Origin: Clostridiales bacterium
GTDB taxonomy: Bacteria; Bacillota; Clostridia; WRLR01
Direction of reading: 5' to 3'
Assembly: GCA_031263625.1 (NCBI GenBank)
Contig: JAISFK010000462.1
Location: 1-6,959 of the forward strand
DNA: 6,959 nucleotides
Below are positions 1 through 4,781 of the stretch, one piece after another. The notes below the pieces were generated by a model that saw only the letters and a list, made by a program, of their open reading frames with translations, did not search any database and was not told where the DNA came from. The stretch's first letter is position 1, and each line of letters opens with the position of its first letter. The translations under genes and the position numbers were made by a program.

Positions 1-461
1 CCGCGCGGGCGCCCGGCGCGTATGCGGGCGCCGCCGCCCGCCAGCGACAGGCGAAACGCGTCGCCGCCAATGCCGCCGTCGAGCGCGAACGCGACCGGGA
101 AGCCGGCGGCACCTTGCCCCGCCGCCGCCGTTGCCGCCGTTGCGCCTGTTGCGTCTGCCGTTGCCGCCGCTGCGCCTGTTTCGACCGCCGCGCCGCCATG
201 CGGGCGGGAGGCGGCCTCGGCGCCGCTCGATCCGAGTTCGGCGCCGTATGCGCTGGCCGCGCCGTATGCGCTGGCCGAGCTGGCCGAACCGGCCGAACCG
301 GCCGCAACTTCGCCGCCGCGCGGCGCCCATTCGCGCTCCAAAAGCCTGCGAAGCGCGGGCAGGTAGCGCTCGACGCGCTCGCGCTGCCGTTCGGGCGCGG
401 AATCCGCGCTCAGCCGCAATGCGGGGCGGCCGTCGCCGCCGAGAGGAAGTTTTATGCGCAT
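1..461 (-). CDS. Probable glycoside hydrolase, N-terminal part (runs off left edge)
   Basis: Begins with ATG at 461 (MRIKLPLGGDGRPALRL) and stays open for 153 codons to the edge. AGGA lies 6 nt before the ATG, and a good promoter lies just upstream. Residues 21-47 are charged and probably helical. Residues about 51-120 are a low-complexity Ala/Gly/Ser/Thr stretch. Residues about 121-153 (FPVAFALDGG, GDAFRLSLAGGGARIRAG, then RPRG) resemble the N-terminal alpha/beta domain that precedes the catalytic barrel in GH20, GH67 and related enzymes, which typically reads 'G.dgFrI...ggg.v.I.g.sprG.lYG'. The catalytic domain is outside the window, so the family (for example alpha-glucuronidase, hexosaminidase or a DUF4838-type protein) cannot be fixed. 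No signal peptide is visible, suggesting a cytoplasmic enzyme acting on imported oligosaccharides. That would fit its place downstream of, and on the same strand as, the sugar transporter operon. The reading frame is secure; the function is an inference. Confidence 0.6.
   Translation of the reverse strand, partial: MRIKLPLGGDGRPALRLSADSAPERQRERVERYLPALRRLLEREWAPRGGEVAAGSAGSASSASAYGAASAYGAELGSSGAEAASRPHGGAAVETGAAAATADATGATAATAAAGQGAAGFPVAFALDGGIGGDAFRLSLAGGGARIRAGRPR
150..310. repeat. Short repeats under the Ala/Gly-rich insert of the hydrolase gene
   Basis: Read on the minus strand, this stretch contains GGTTCGGCC twice in a row, GCCAGCGCATACGGCG twice, and several GCAACGGCGGC / GCAACAGGCGC units. 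They encode GSAGSASSASAYGAASAYGA and later GAAAATADATGATAATAAAG. The near-exact nucleotide duplication suggests expansion by replication slippage rather than selection on protein sequence. The translated run interrupts what would otherwise be a short N-terminal region joined to the first structured domain. Confidence 0.6.
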
Positions 462-492
462 AGCCGATCCTTTCCCCAATTCCAATTTCCTA

Positions 493-521
493 TTTATACT
501 GACGAGCATTTGAATTTTCCA
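493..521 (-). promoter_or_regulatory. Sigma-A-like promoter for the hydrolase gene, at the outer end of repeat copy A
   Basis: On the minus strand, TGGAAA (521-516, 4 of 6 matches to TTGACA) is followed by exactly 17 nt and TATAAA (498-493, 5 of 6 matches to TATAAT). Transcription would start near 486, about 25 nt before the ATG at 461, with the AGGA ribosome site in between. The -35 box and the TATA of the -10 box lie inside the 106-bp repeat. The last two A residues of the -10 box come from the flanking DNA. Read from sequence only; no activity data. Confidence 0.5.
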
Positions 522-600
522 TTAACGCGAGTCAGTAATACTCGTTTCCTCTGCCCGACCGCAAATTGCGGTCGGAATTCCCAATCGAACACGAGTATAT
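495..600 (+). repeat. 106-bp MITE-like inverted repeat, copy A
   Basis: Matches the reverse complement of 4443-4548 at 102 of 106 positions with no gap; differences are at 536, 548, 580 and 585. The identity stops abruptly at both ends. Both ends show TATACT / GTATA-type sequence, so the unit can be read as an element starting TACT and ending AGTA with a TA on each side. Internal structure: ACTGAC (498-503) pairs with GTCAGT (531-536); CGAGT (528-532) pairs with ACTCG (540-544); ATACTCGT (538-545) alternatively pairs with ACGAGTAT (591-598). In the centre, CCGACCGCAA (555-564) and TTGCGGTCGG (566-575) form a perfect dyad around one base. It is AT-richer than its surroundings and has no coding potential. 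The alternative is a shared regulatory module. A TA target duplication is compatible but not proven. Confidence 0.85.
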
Positions 601-738
601 ATTTTTATATTCCCAAATATGCAAAGCCTCAATTCGCCAATGCCCGCCATGCGCCTCCCCGGCCTCGCGGCCGCCAGCCAGGCGCCTCCCCGGCGGGCGC
701 AAAGCCTTTCGCGCCGCGCCGGCCGCAGCCCCGTTCGC
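601..738. other. Non-coding spacer downstream of permease 2
   Basis: Lies between the stop codon of permease 2 (739-741) and repeat copy A. An AT-rich stretch (601-620) is followed by GC-rich DNA with a 13-bp direct repeat, GCGCCTCCCCGGC, at 650-662 and 682-694 (allowing for the shared core), and a GCAAAGCCT direct repeat at 621-629 and 699-707. I see no hairpin followed by a T run on the minus strand, so no Rho-independent terminator can be assigned for the transporter operon. Read-through towards the hydrolase gene is possible. No gene is supported here. Confidence 0.5.
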
Positions 739-1620
739 TCAGCCTTTCACGGCGCCGGCGACGAGCCCGTTCACGAAGTATTTCTGCGCCGCCACGAACA
801 GCGCCAGCATGGGAAAGCTGCCCAGCACGGCGGCGGCGGCGGTCAGCTCCATGTGGGTTTCGTTCGCGTCCACGAAGGCGACCAGGCCGAGCGGGATGGT
901 GAACAGGCTCTGCCTGCGGAGGAAGATCAGCGGGTTCTCGTAGTCGTTCCACTGCCACGTGAAATTGATGATGATGACCGTGACGATGGCCGGCTTCGCG
1001 AGCGGCGCGTAAATCTGGAAAAACGTGCGGTACATGCCGGCCCCGTCGATGGCCGCCGCCTCGCCCAGTTCGCCCGGCAGCTGCATGAAATACTGGCGCA
1101 TCATGAACACGCCGATGACCGAGAACATGCCGGTCAGGATCAGGCTGAGGTGCGTGTCTATGAGGCCAATGCGGTCGAACAGGATGTAGCGGGGGATCAT
1201 CGTGATCTGCGGCGGGATCATCAGCGTGGCGAGATAGATCAGAAAGATGGCGTCGCGCCCCTTGAAGCGCAGCCTGGCGAACGCGTATCCGGCCAGCATG
1301 CTCGTGAGCGCGCTGCCGGCCACGTTGATGCCGGTGATCTTGGCCGAGTTGAGGTACATCCGCAAAAACCCGTAGCGCGGGCTGAGCACCGTCCCAAAGT
1401 TGCCGAGGTAGAAGCCCGCCGGCAGGAGCTTTTCGGGCGCGGACATTATCTCCATCGGCGTCTTGAAGCTCACGGAGAGCATCCAGAAAAACGGCAGGAC
1501 CGTCGCGGCCCCGATGGCGGCGAACAGCGCCGTGAACGCGATTTCCGCGGCGCGGCCCCTGGCGTGGCCGCCAACCGTGCCGCCACCCATGCCGCCGAGC
1601 GCGGCATCGCTTGCCCTCAT
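739..1620 (-). CDS. Carbohydrate ABC transporter permease 2 (YesQ/LplC/AraQ/MalG type)
   Basis: An inner-membrane subunit of a CUT1 sugar importer, 293 residues from ATG at 1620, the usual length for the family. TM1 is about residues 25-48 (ALFAAIGAATVLPFFWMLSV), followed by the typical 'SFKTPMEI' start of the outer loop. The EAA loop that docks onto the ATPase is at about 187-210 (EAAAIDGAGMYRTFFQIYAP LAKPA). TWQWNDYENPLIFL at 221-234 is the signature of the MalG/AraQ branch, and the C-terminus is KYFVNGLVAGAVKG. The frame stays open to an ATG at 1746, but that start has no ribosome site and its extra 42 codons translate the 11-bp repeats of the spacer. AAAGGGGG lies 9-10 nt before 1620, so 1620 is preferred. 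Last gene of the three-gene operon. Family assignment is firm; the substrate is unknown. Confidence 0.92.
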   Translation of the reverse strand: MRASDAALGGMGGGTVGGHARGRAAEIAFTALFAAIGAATVLPFFWMLSVSFKTPMEIMSAPEKLLPAGFYLGNFGTVLSPRYGFLRMYLNSAKITGINVAGSALTSMLAGYAFARLRFKGRDAIFLIYLATLMIPPQITMIPRYILFDRIGLIDTHLSLILTGMFSVIGVFMMRQYFMQLPGELGEAAAIDGAGMYRTFFQIYAPLAKPAIVTVIIINFTWQWNDYENPLIFLRRQSLFTIPLGLVAFVDANETHMELTAAAAVLGSFPMLALFVAAQKYFVNGLVAGAVKG

Positions 1621-1640
1621 GCTAGTGCACCCCCTTTCAG
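1618..1640 (-). promoter_or_regulatory. Ribosome binding site that decides the permease 2 start
   Basis: Read on the minus strand, GAAAGGGGGTG precedes the ATG at 1620-1618 with about 9 nt after the last G of the run. No comparable purine run precedes the upstream in-frame ATGs at 1746 and 1650. The site lies directly after the repeat array of the spacer. Confidence 0.6.
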
Positions 1641-1652
1641 ATTCCCCCATCC

Positions 1653-1728
1653 AACGCGCCGCCAGCATATCGCCAGAGTATCGCAAACTCATTGCCAGCA
1701 TATCGCAACGTATCGCCAGCATATCGCC
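1653..1728 (-). repeat. Degenerate 11-bp tandem repeat array between the two permease genes
   Basis: On the minus strand, seven consecutive units of 10-12 bp cover 76 bp: GGCGATATGCT, GGCGATACGTT, GCGATATGCT, GGCAATGAGTTT, GCGATACTCT, GGCGATATGCT and the diverged GGCGGCGCGTT. The GCGATA (or GCAATG) core recurs at steps of 11, 10, 11, 11 and 11 bp, close to one helical turn. The unit is not a multiple of three, so it is unlikely to be coding. The array fills most of the 144-nt gap between the permease 1 stop and the permease 2 start. Confidence 0.75.
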
Positions 1729-1764
1729 AGAGCGCATTACCGGCATATTTATTATCGGCGCGCG

Positions 1765-2673
1765 TCAGTACAGCGCCCACCTGTCCTGCAGCTTCCACTG
1801 GGCGAGCGTGAACGCGAAAATCACTATAAACAGCACCCACGTGATGGCGGCCGAATAGCCCATCTCGTAGTAGCGGAACGCCGATATGTACGCATAGTAC
1901 GCCAGCATGCTCGTGCTCGTGCCGGGGCCGCCCTGGGTGAGCAGCTGCACGGGCGTGAACACGCGGAACGAGAATATTACCTGCGTGATGAATATGAAGA
2001 ACGTCGTCGGCGCGAGCATGGGGACGGTGACGCGGAAGAAGCGCGCAAGCTCGTTGCAGCCGTCCACGAGGCAGGCGTCGTAGATGTCGGCGGGCACGTT
2101 CTGCAGCCCGGCCATGTACAGCACGAATATGTAGCCGAGGTTGCTCCACACGGCCAGCGCGATCAGCGCCCAAATCGCCCAGCGCGTGTCGCCGAGGAAA
2201 TGCGGCGCGCCCGTGACGCCGGCGGCGCGCAGCATGGAGTGGACAAGCCCTTTCTGCGACAGCATCATCTGCCACGCGTAGGCCGCGACCACGCTGCTGA
2301 CGATGTTCGTGGAATACAGCAGCAGGCGGATCACCGGCTTGCCCCGGCAAAACCTGTCCACGATGTACGCGAACGCCAGGGCCAGCGCCATGGCCGCCGG
2401 GACGGTCGTGAACGCATAGAGCAGGTTGTTCCTCAGCGACGCCAGGAACCACTGGTCGCCCCACATCTTGGCATAGTTGGCGAGCCCCGTGAAGCGGATC
2501 TCCGAGATCGGCGTGACGTAGTCCCACGAGCTGAAGCTGATGACAAGCGAAAAGGCCACAGGGATCAGCGTGAACAGGAGCACCCCCGCAAGGTTGGGCA
2601 TTATGAACGTGTACGCCGTGAGCTGGCGCCTGGCTCGCGCCCACTTGGCCTTTTTGGCTACCGATTTAAGCAC
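1765..2673 (-). CDS. Carbohydrate ABC transporter permease 1 (YesP/LplB/UgpA/MalF type)
   Basis: An inner-membrane subunit of a CUT1 sugar importer, 302 residues from a GTG start at 2673; the G-rich run GGGGAGGGGCAG before it serves as ribosome site. TM1 is about residues 25-47, after a basic N-terminus (KKAKWARARR) that keeps it cytoplasmic. FTGLANYAKM at 61-70 is the conserved start of the first large outer loop. Further hydrophobic segments lie near 84-105, 116-138, 166-188, 222-240 and 272-292. The EAA-type loop at about 197-222 reads IYDACLVDGC NELARFFRVTVPML, with D in place of the canonical first E and C in place of an A. LTQGGPGTSTSML at 245-257 is a hallmark of this branch. It would pair with permease 2, and both need an ATPase not encoded here. 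Family assignment is firm; substrate is not determinable. Confidence 0.93.
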   Translation of the reverse strand: MLKSVAKKAKWARARRQLTAYTFIMPNLAGVLLFTLIPVAFSLVISFSSWDYVTPISEIRFTGLANYAKMWGDQWFLASLRNNLLYAFTTVPAAMALALAFAYIVDRFCRGKPVIRLLLYSTNIVSSVVAAYAWQMMLSQKGLVHSMLRAAGVTGAPHFLGDTRWAIWALIALAVWSNLGYIFVLYMAGLQNVPADIYDACLVDGCNELARFFRVTVPMLAPTTFFIFITQVIFSFRVFTPVQLLTQGGPGTSTSMLAYYAYISAFRYYEMGYSAAITWVLFIVIFAFTLAQWKLQDRWALY

Positions 2674-2870
2674 CTGCCCCTCCCCTCCCCTCTATTATCC
2701 GGCTATCCTATTGTCCCGCTATCCTATGCCCCCGCCGCCCTGTTCGCCCATCCGCTTATTCGCTTATTCGCTTATTCGCCCGCCACTCTCCGTAACCTTG
2801 ACTTCCCCTTGTTCCCCCGTTTCCCTGCTATCCTATTGTCCCGCTATCCTATGCGCCTGCATGCTGCTTG
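2674..2870 (-). repeat. Repeat-filled polypurine spacer between binding-protein and permease genes
   Basis: This 197-nt gap is built largely from short repeats. A perfect 28-bp direct repeat (plus strand begins GCTATCCTATTGTCCC, ends CTATGC) occurs at 2702-2729 and 2827-2854, and each copy itself contains GCTATCCTAT twice. Three tandem copies of CGCTTATT lie at 2753-2776, and three CCCCT-type units at 2677-2690. On the transcribed minus strand the whole stretch is strongly purine-rich, so the mRNA would be largely unstructured. No hairpin terminator is seen. No gene is supported in it. Confidence 0.75.
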
Positions 2871-4403
2871 CTACTCCCCGGCCAGGGCCCTGTTGCCCTC
2901 GGCGATGCCGTTTGCCAGGGCTTCCTCCAGGCTCTGCTCGCCGAGCATTGCAAGCTCGACCTGCTGGTTGAGCACAGTGTTCGCCTTCGAGGCGGCCACG
3001 CCCTGGACGCTGGGGTTGAGCGGGCGCGTGGACGAGAACGTGGCCTTGAACGACTCTATGTCGAGCAGGTCCTCGTAGCCCGAAACGAGTATGTCGGCCA
3101 CCTGGTCGGCGGTGTAGCCGACGTAGGACGGGATGCGCCCGTACTCGATGAACCCGGCGAAGCCGTCGCGGTAGAACCATTGCACGAAATCCCAGCTCTC
3201 GCCCGGATGGTCTGTCTTGGGCGAGATCATGATGGGATCCTCGAGACTGGCTATGTGGTACTCCTCGCCTGGGTAGGCGGCGGACAGCGGCGGCAGGGCG
3301 AACCCGGTCTTGAACGTGTGCGGGTACGCCTCGCGGTTCTTGATGTCGCGCAGCACGTAGGCGCCGCTGTAGACCATGGCGGACTTGCCGGTCAGCAGCA
3401 TCTGCGCGGGGTCGTATTTTTCCGCCGCGCACTCCGCGTAGCTCGGCGTGGAGCGATCCTCGTCCTGCATGCGGGCGAACAGGCTCGCCGATTCGAGCAT
3501 GCGCGGATCGTTCAGTATCTCGGTCTGGTCGGCGTTGAAGCGCGCGTAGGCGGGAAAGAAGCCGTTGCTGGGCTGGGCCCACATGTCGCCCCAGTTATAC
3601 GTGTAGAACACGCCGTATGTGCGGGCGGCGCCCTCGCCGTCGCTCATGGCCTTCGCGGTCGCCAGCAGATCGTCCGTCGTCCAGTCGGGCGCGGGCATGG
3701 AAAGGCCAGCGTCCGCGAGCTTGTCCATGTTGATGAAGAACACCACGTCGGAGCGGGACGTCGGGATGTTGAAGTATCTGCCGTCGTACATGTACGTCTC
3801 CATGTCGGGGCCGATGTCCTGCATGAGGTCGATGCCCGCGTCGGCGAGAAGGGTCGTCAGCTCGGCGGCCAGGCCCTTTTCCGCCTTCTCCAGATAGCCC
3901 CGCGTCGGCATGTAAACGTCTATCCCCGCGCCGCTCATGAGCGCGGTGTCCAGCTTCGTGTTGCTCGCGTCGTCCCAGCCCAGCTTGACGTACTCGATCT
4001 CTATGTGGGGGTTCATTTCCCTGTACGCCTCGATCGTCTGCTGCGGCCCCATCTCAAAGGGCACGCCGCCCCACCAGTACATCGTGAACGGCTCCGGCTG
4101 CCCGCTTTCGGCGCCTGCGCCGCTGCCGCCCGCGCCCGCCGGGCTTTCCGGCTGCGCGGCCGCCGTTTCGCCAGCCGCGCCGTCGCTGGATTCCGCCGCG
4201 TCAGCGCTCGCAGTCTCCGCGCCCGCGGCGGCGCTTGTGCCAGATTCCGCGCTCGTCCCCGCGCCAGCGCCTGTCCCCGCGCCCGTGCCGGAGCACGCGG
4301 CGAGCGGCAGCGCCATTGCAAGCGCCAGCGCCAAAACCAGCGCCATCGCCGGCAGGCCGGCGCGCCTCGACCGGGCCGCCTTTCGGATGTCCGTCTTTTT
4401 CAT
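2871..4403 (-). CDS. Sugar ABC transporter solute-binding lipoprotein (SBP family 1)
   Basis: An extracellular, membrane-anchored receptor that captures a sugar or oligosaccharide and delivers it to the permeases. 510 residues from ATG at 4403 (MKKTDIRKAARSRR). GGAG lies 6 nt before this ATG; the ATG at 4415 (adding MELA) has no clear ribosome site. Basic n-region, hydrophobic stretch at 17-36 and lipobox LAAC put the lipidated cysteine at 37. Residues 38-105 are an Ala/Gly/Ser/Glu linker with almost no hydrophobic content, much longer than usual, before the fold begins at FTMYWWGG (106-113). Typical features follow: TIEAYREMNPHIEIEYVKLGW, DVYMPTRGYLEKAEKG, GRYFNIPTSRSDVVFFINMDKL, MLLTGKSAMVYSGAY and SWDFVQWFYRDGFAGF. 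First gene of the operon, preceded by a GC hairpin and repeat copy B. The family is clear; the ligand cannot be read from the sequence. Confidence 0.93.
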   Translation of the reverse strand: MKKTDIRKAARSRRAGLPAMALVLALALAMALPLAACSGTGAGTGAGAGTSAESGTSAAAGAETASADAAESSDGAAGETAAAQPESPAGAGGSGAGAESGQPEPFTMYWWGGVPFEMGPQQTIEAYREMNPHIEIEYVKLGWDDASNTKLDTALMSGAGIDVYMPTRGYLEKAEKGLAAELTTLLADAGIDLMQDIGPDMETYMYDGRYFNIPTSRSDVVFFINMDKLADAGLSMPAPDWTTDDLLATAKAMSDGEGAARTYGVFYTYNWGDMWAQPSNGFFPAYARFNADQTEILNDPRMLESASLFARMQDEDRSTPSYAECAAEKYDPAQMLLTGKSAMVYSGAYVLRDIKNREAYPHTFKTGFALPPLSAAYPGEEYHIASLEDPIMISPKTDHPGESWDFVQWFYRDGFAGFIEYGRIPSYVGYTADQVADILVSGYEDLLDIESFKATFSSTRPLNPSVQGVAASKANTVLNQQVELAMLGEQSLEEALANGIAEGNRALAGE

Positions 4404-4418
4404 GGCAAGCTCCATTCC

Positions 4419-4435
4419 GCCGCCGGAGGGGCGGC
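4419..4435 (-). promoter_or_regulatory. GC hairpin with CCTCC loop in the leader of the binding-protein gene
   Basis: On the minus strand GCCGCC (4435-4430) and GGCGGC (4424-4419) form a perfect 6-bp stem around a CCTCC loop. It ends 15 nt before the start codon at 4403. The loop is complementary to a GGAGG ribosome site, and the gene's own GGAG (4412-4409) lies just downstream, so a translational effect is conceivable. It could also simply stabilise the 5' end. Seen in sequence; role inferred. Confidence 0.4.
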
Positions 4436-4441
4436 AAATAA

Positions 4442-4470
4442 AATATACTCGTGTTCGCTTGGAAATTCCG
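4442..4470 (-). promoter_or_regulatory. Weak candidate promoter for the transporter operon
   Basis: TATATT (4447-4442, minus strand) is a good -10 box 38 nt before the ATG at 4403, straddling the inner end of repeat copy B. The hexamer 17 nt upstream (CGGAAT, 4470-4465) is a poor -35 box and overlaps the edge of the central dyad. A poor -35 overlapped by an inverted-repeat site is what one expects of an activator-dependent promoter, here possibly one served by the adjacent response regulator. No better-supported start for the operon was found. Confidence 0.3.
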
Positions 4471-4548
4471 ACCGCAATTTGCGGTCGGGCAGAGAAAACG
4501 AGTATTGCTGACTCGCGTTAATGGAAAATTCAAATGCTCGTCAGTATA
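4443..4548 (-). repeat. 106-bp MITE-like inverted repeat, copy B
   Basis: Reverse-complement partner of 495-600 with 4 substitutions (plus-strand positions 4458, 4463, 4495 and 4507) and no indel. None of the substitutions falls in the central 21-bp dyad (4468-4488). The change at 4507 weakens the outer ACTGAC/GTCAGT pairing that is perfect in copy A. It lies 39 nt upstream of the binding-protein start and about 230 nt upstream of the kinase start, in the divergent control region. Its orientation relative to the downstream minus-strand gene is opposite to that of copy A relative to the hydrolase gene. Confidence 0.85.
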
Positions 4549-4550
4549 GT
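4522..4550 (+). promoter_or_regulatory. Outward promoter at the outer end of repeat copy B, towards the kinase gene
   Basis: TGGAAA (4522-4527), a 17-nt gap and TATAGT (4545-4550, 5 of 6 matches to TATAAT) form the counterpart of the promoter found at copy A. As there, the -35 and the TATA belong to the repeat and the last two bases of the -10 come from flanking DNA. Transcription would start near 4557, giving a leader of about 220 nt before the kinase start, with the terminator-like structure at 4667-4689 in the way. Confidence 0.4.
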
Positions 4551-4666
4551 TGCGTCCATTGTACGACTAAAAAAGGCAAAAATCGATAGAGGCTTTTTTG
4601 TTTCGATTGCACATATTGTTGGACTTGCGCCGGGCGCTTGCACGATTTGTCGCATTTGCCGCATTT

Positions 4667-4689
4667 GCCGCGCGGCGCGGGGCTTTTTT
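4667..4689 (+). terminator. Possible terminator or attenuator in the kinase leader
   Basis: GCC-G-CGC, loop GGC, GCG-G-GGC forms a stem of two 3-bp blocks separated by a G/G mismatch, followed directly by six T residues (4684-4689). It is preceded by short CCGCATTTG repeats (about 4652-4670). It would stop transcripts entering from repeat copy B before the kinase gene; the promoter at 4697-4725 starts just after it. The mismatch makes the call tentative. Confidence 0.3.
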
Positions 4690-4696
4690 ATCGTAA

Positions 4697-4725
4697 TTGC
4701 ATTATTTCATCCCAAGTGATATTAT
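4697..4725 (+). promoter_or_regulatory. Candidate promoter of the kinase-regulator operon
   Basis: TTGCAT (4697-4702), exactly 17 nt, and TATTAT (4720-4725) give a reasonable sigma-A-type promoter with a start near 4732. This placement leaves only about 5 nt before the ATG at 4737 but about 47 nt before the TTG at 4779, which has a strong ribosome site, and so supports the latter start. A second TATACT at 4730-4735 has no matching -35 box. Confidence 0.45.
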
Positions 4726-4765
4726 AGGCTATACTGATGTTTAGTCAAGCCAATGCGCTGGATTC

Positions 4766-4781
4766 GGAGGTGAGCCGCTTG
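4766..4781 (+). promoter_or_regulatory. Ribosome binding site and TTG start of the kinase gene
   Basis: GGAGG (4766-4770) followed by 8 nt and TTG (4779-4781) is a near-ideal initiation site. The in-frame ATG at 4737 has no purine run before it and would add MFSQANALDSEVSR, which is not typical of the family. The GTG at 4770 overlaps the GGAGG itself. Confidence 0.6.

Noticed and set aside
22..463. Plus-strand Pro/Ala/Arg-rich frames at the left edge
   Set aside because: They are opposite-strand shadows of the hydrolase 5' end, which has the better start, ribosome site and promoter and a domain-like sequence.
495..600. Repeat copy A as a CRISPR unit or as a Rho-independent terminator
   Set aside because: There are only two distant inverted copies with no spacer array, and the central dyad is not followed by a T run on either strand.
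590..606. Inward promoter from copy A (TATATA near 596) reading antisense into permease 2
   Set aside because: The corresponding -35 region matches poorly and there is no plus-strand gene to serve; no support beyond the AT-rich hexamer.
1621..1746. N-terminal extension of permease 2 to the ATG at 1746
   Set aside because: The extension translates the 11-bp repeats, has no ribosome site, and is out of character for the family; the start at 1620 has AAAGGGGG upstream and gives the normal length.
2676..2692. Possible G-quadruplex at the permease 1 ribosome site
   Set aside because: There are three GGGG runs but only a GG as the fourth, so a stable four-run structure is not supported; the run is explained as a Shine-Dalgarno within a small repeat.
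619..3078. Long plus-strand open frame (819 codons) across the permease genes
   Set aside because: It is antisense to two clear permease genes. Its product is a charged Arg/His/Glu-rich mixture without domains, as expected of an opposite-strand frame in GC-rich codons.
4534..4719. Plus-strand 61-codon frame in the kinase leader, a possible leader peptide
   Set aside because: Its ATG lies inside repeat copy B and upstream of the predicted transcript start near 4557, it lacks a ribosome site, and its IRIC-like repeats come from the CCGCATTTG microsatellite.
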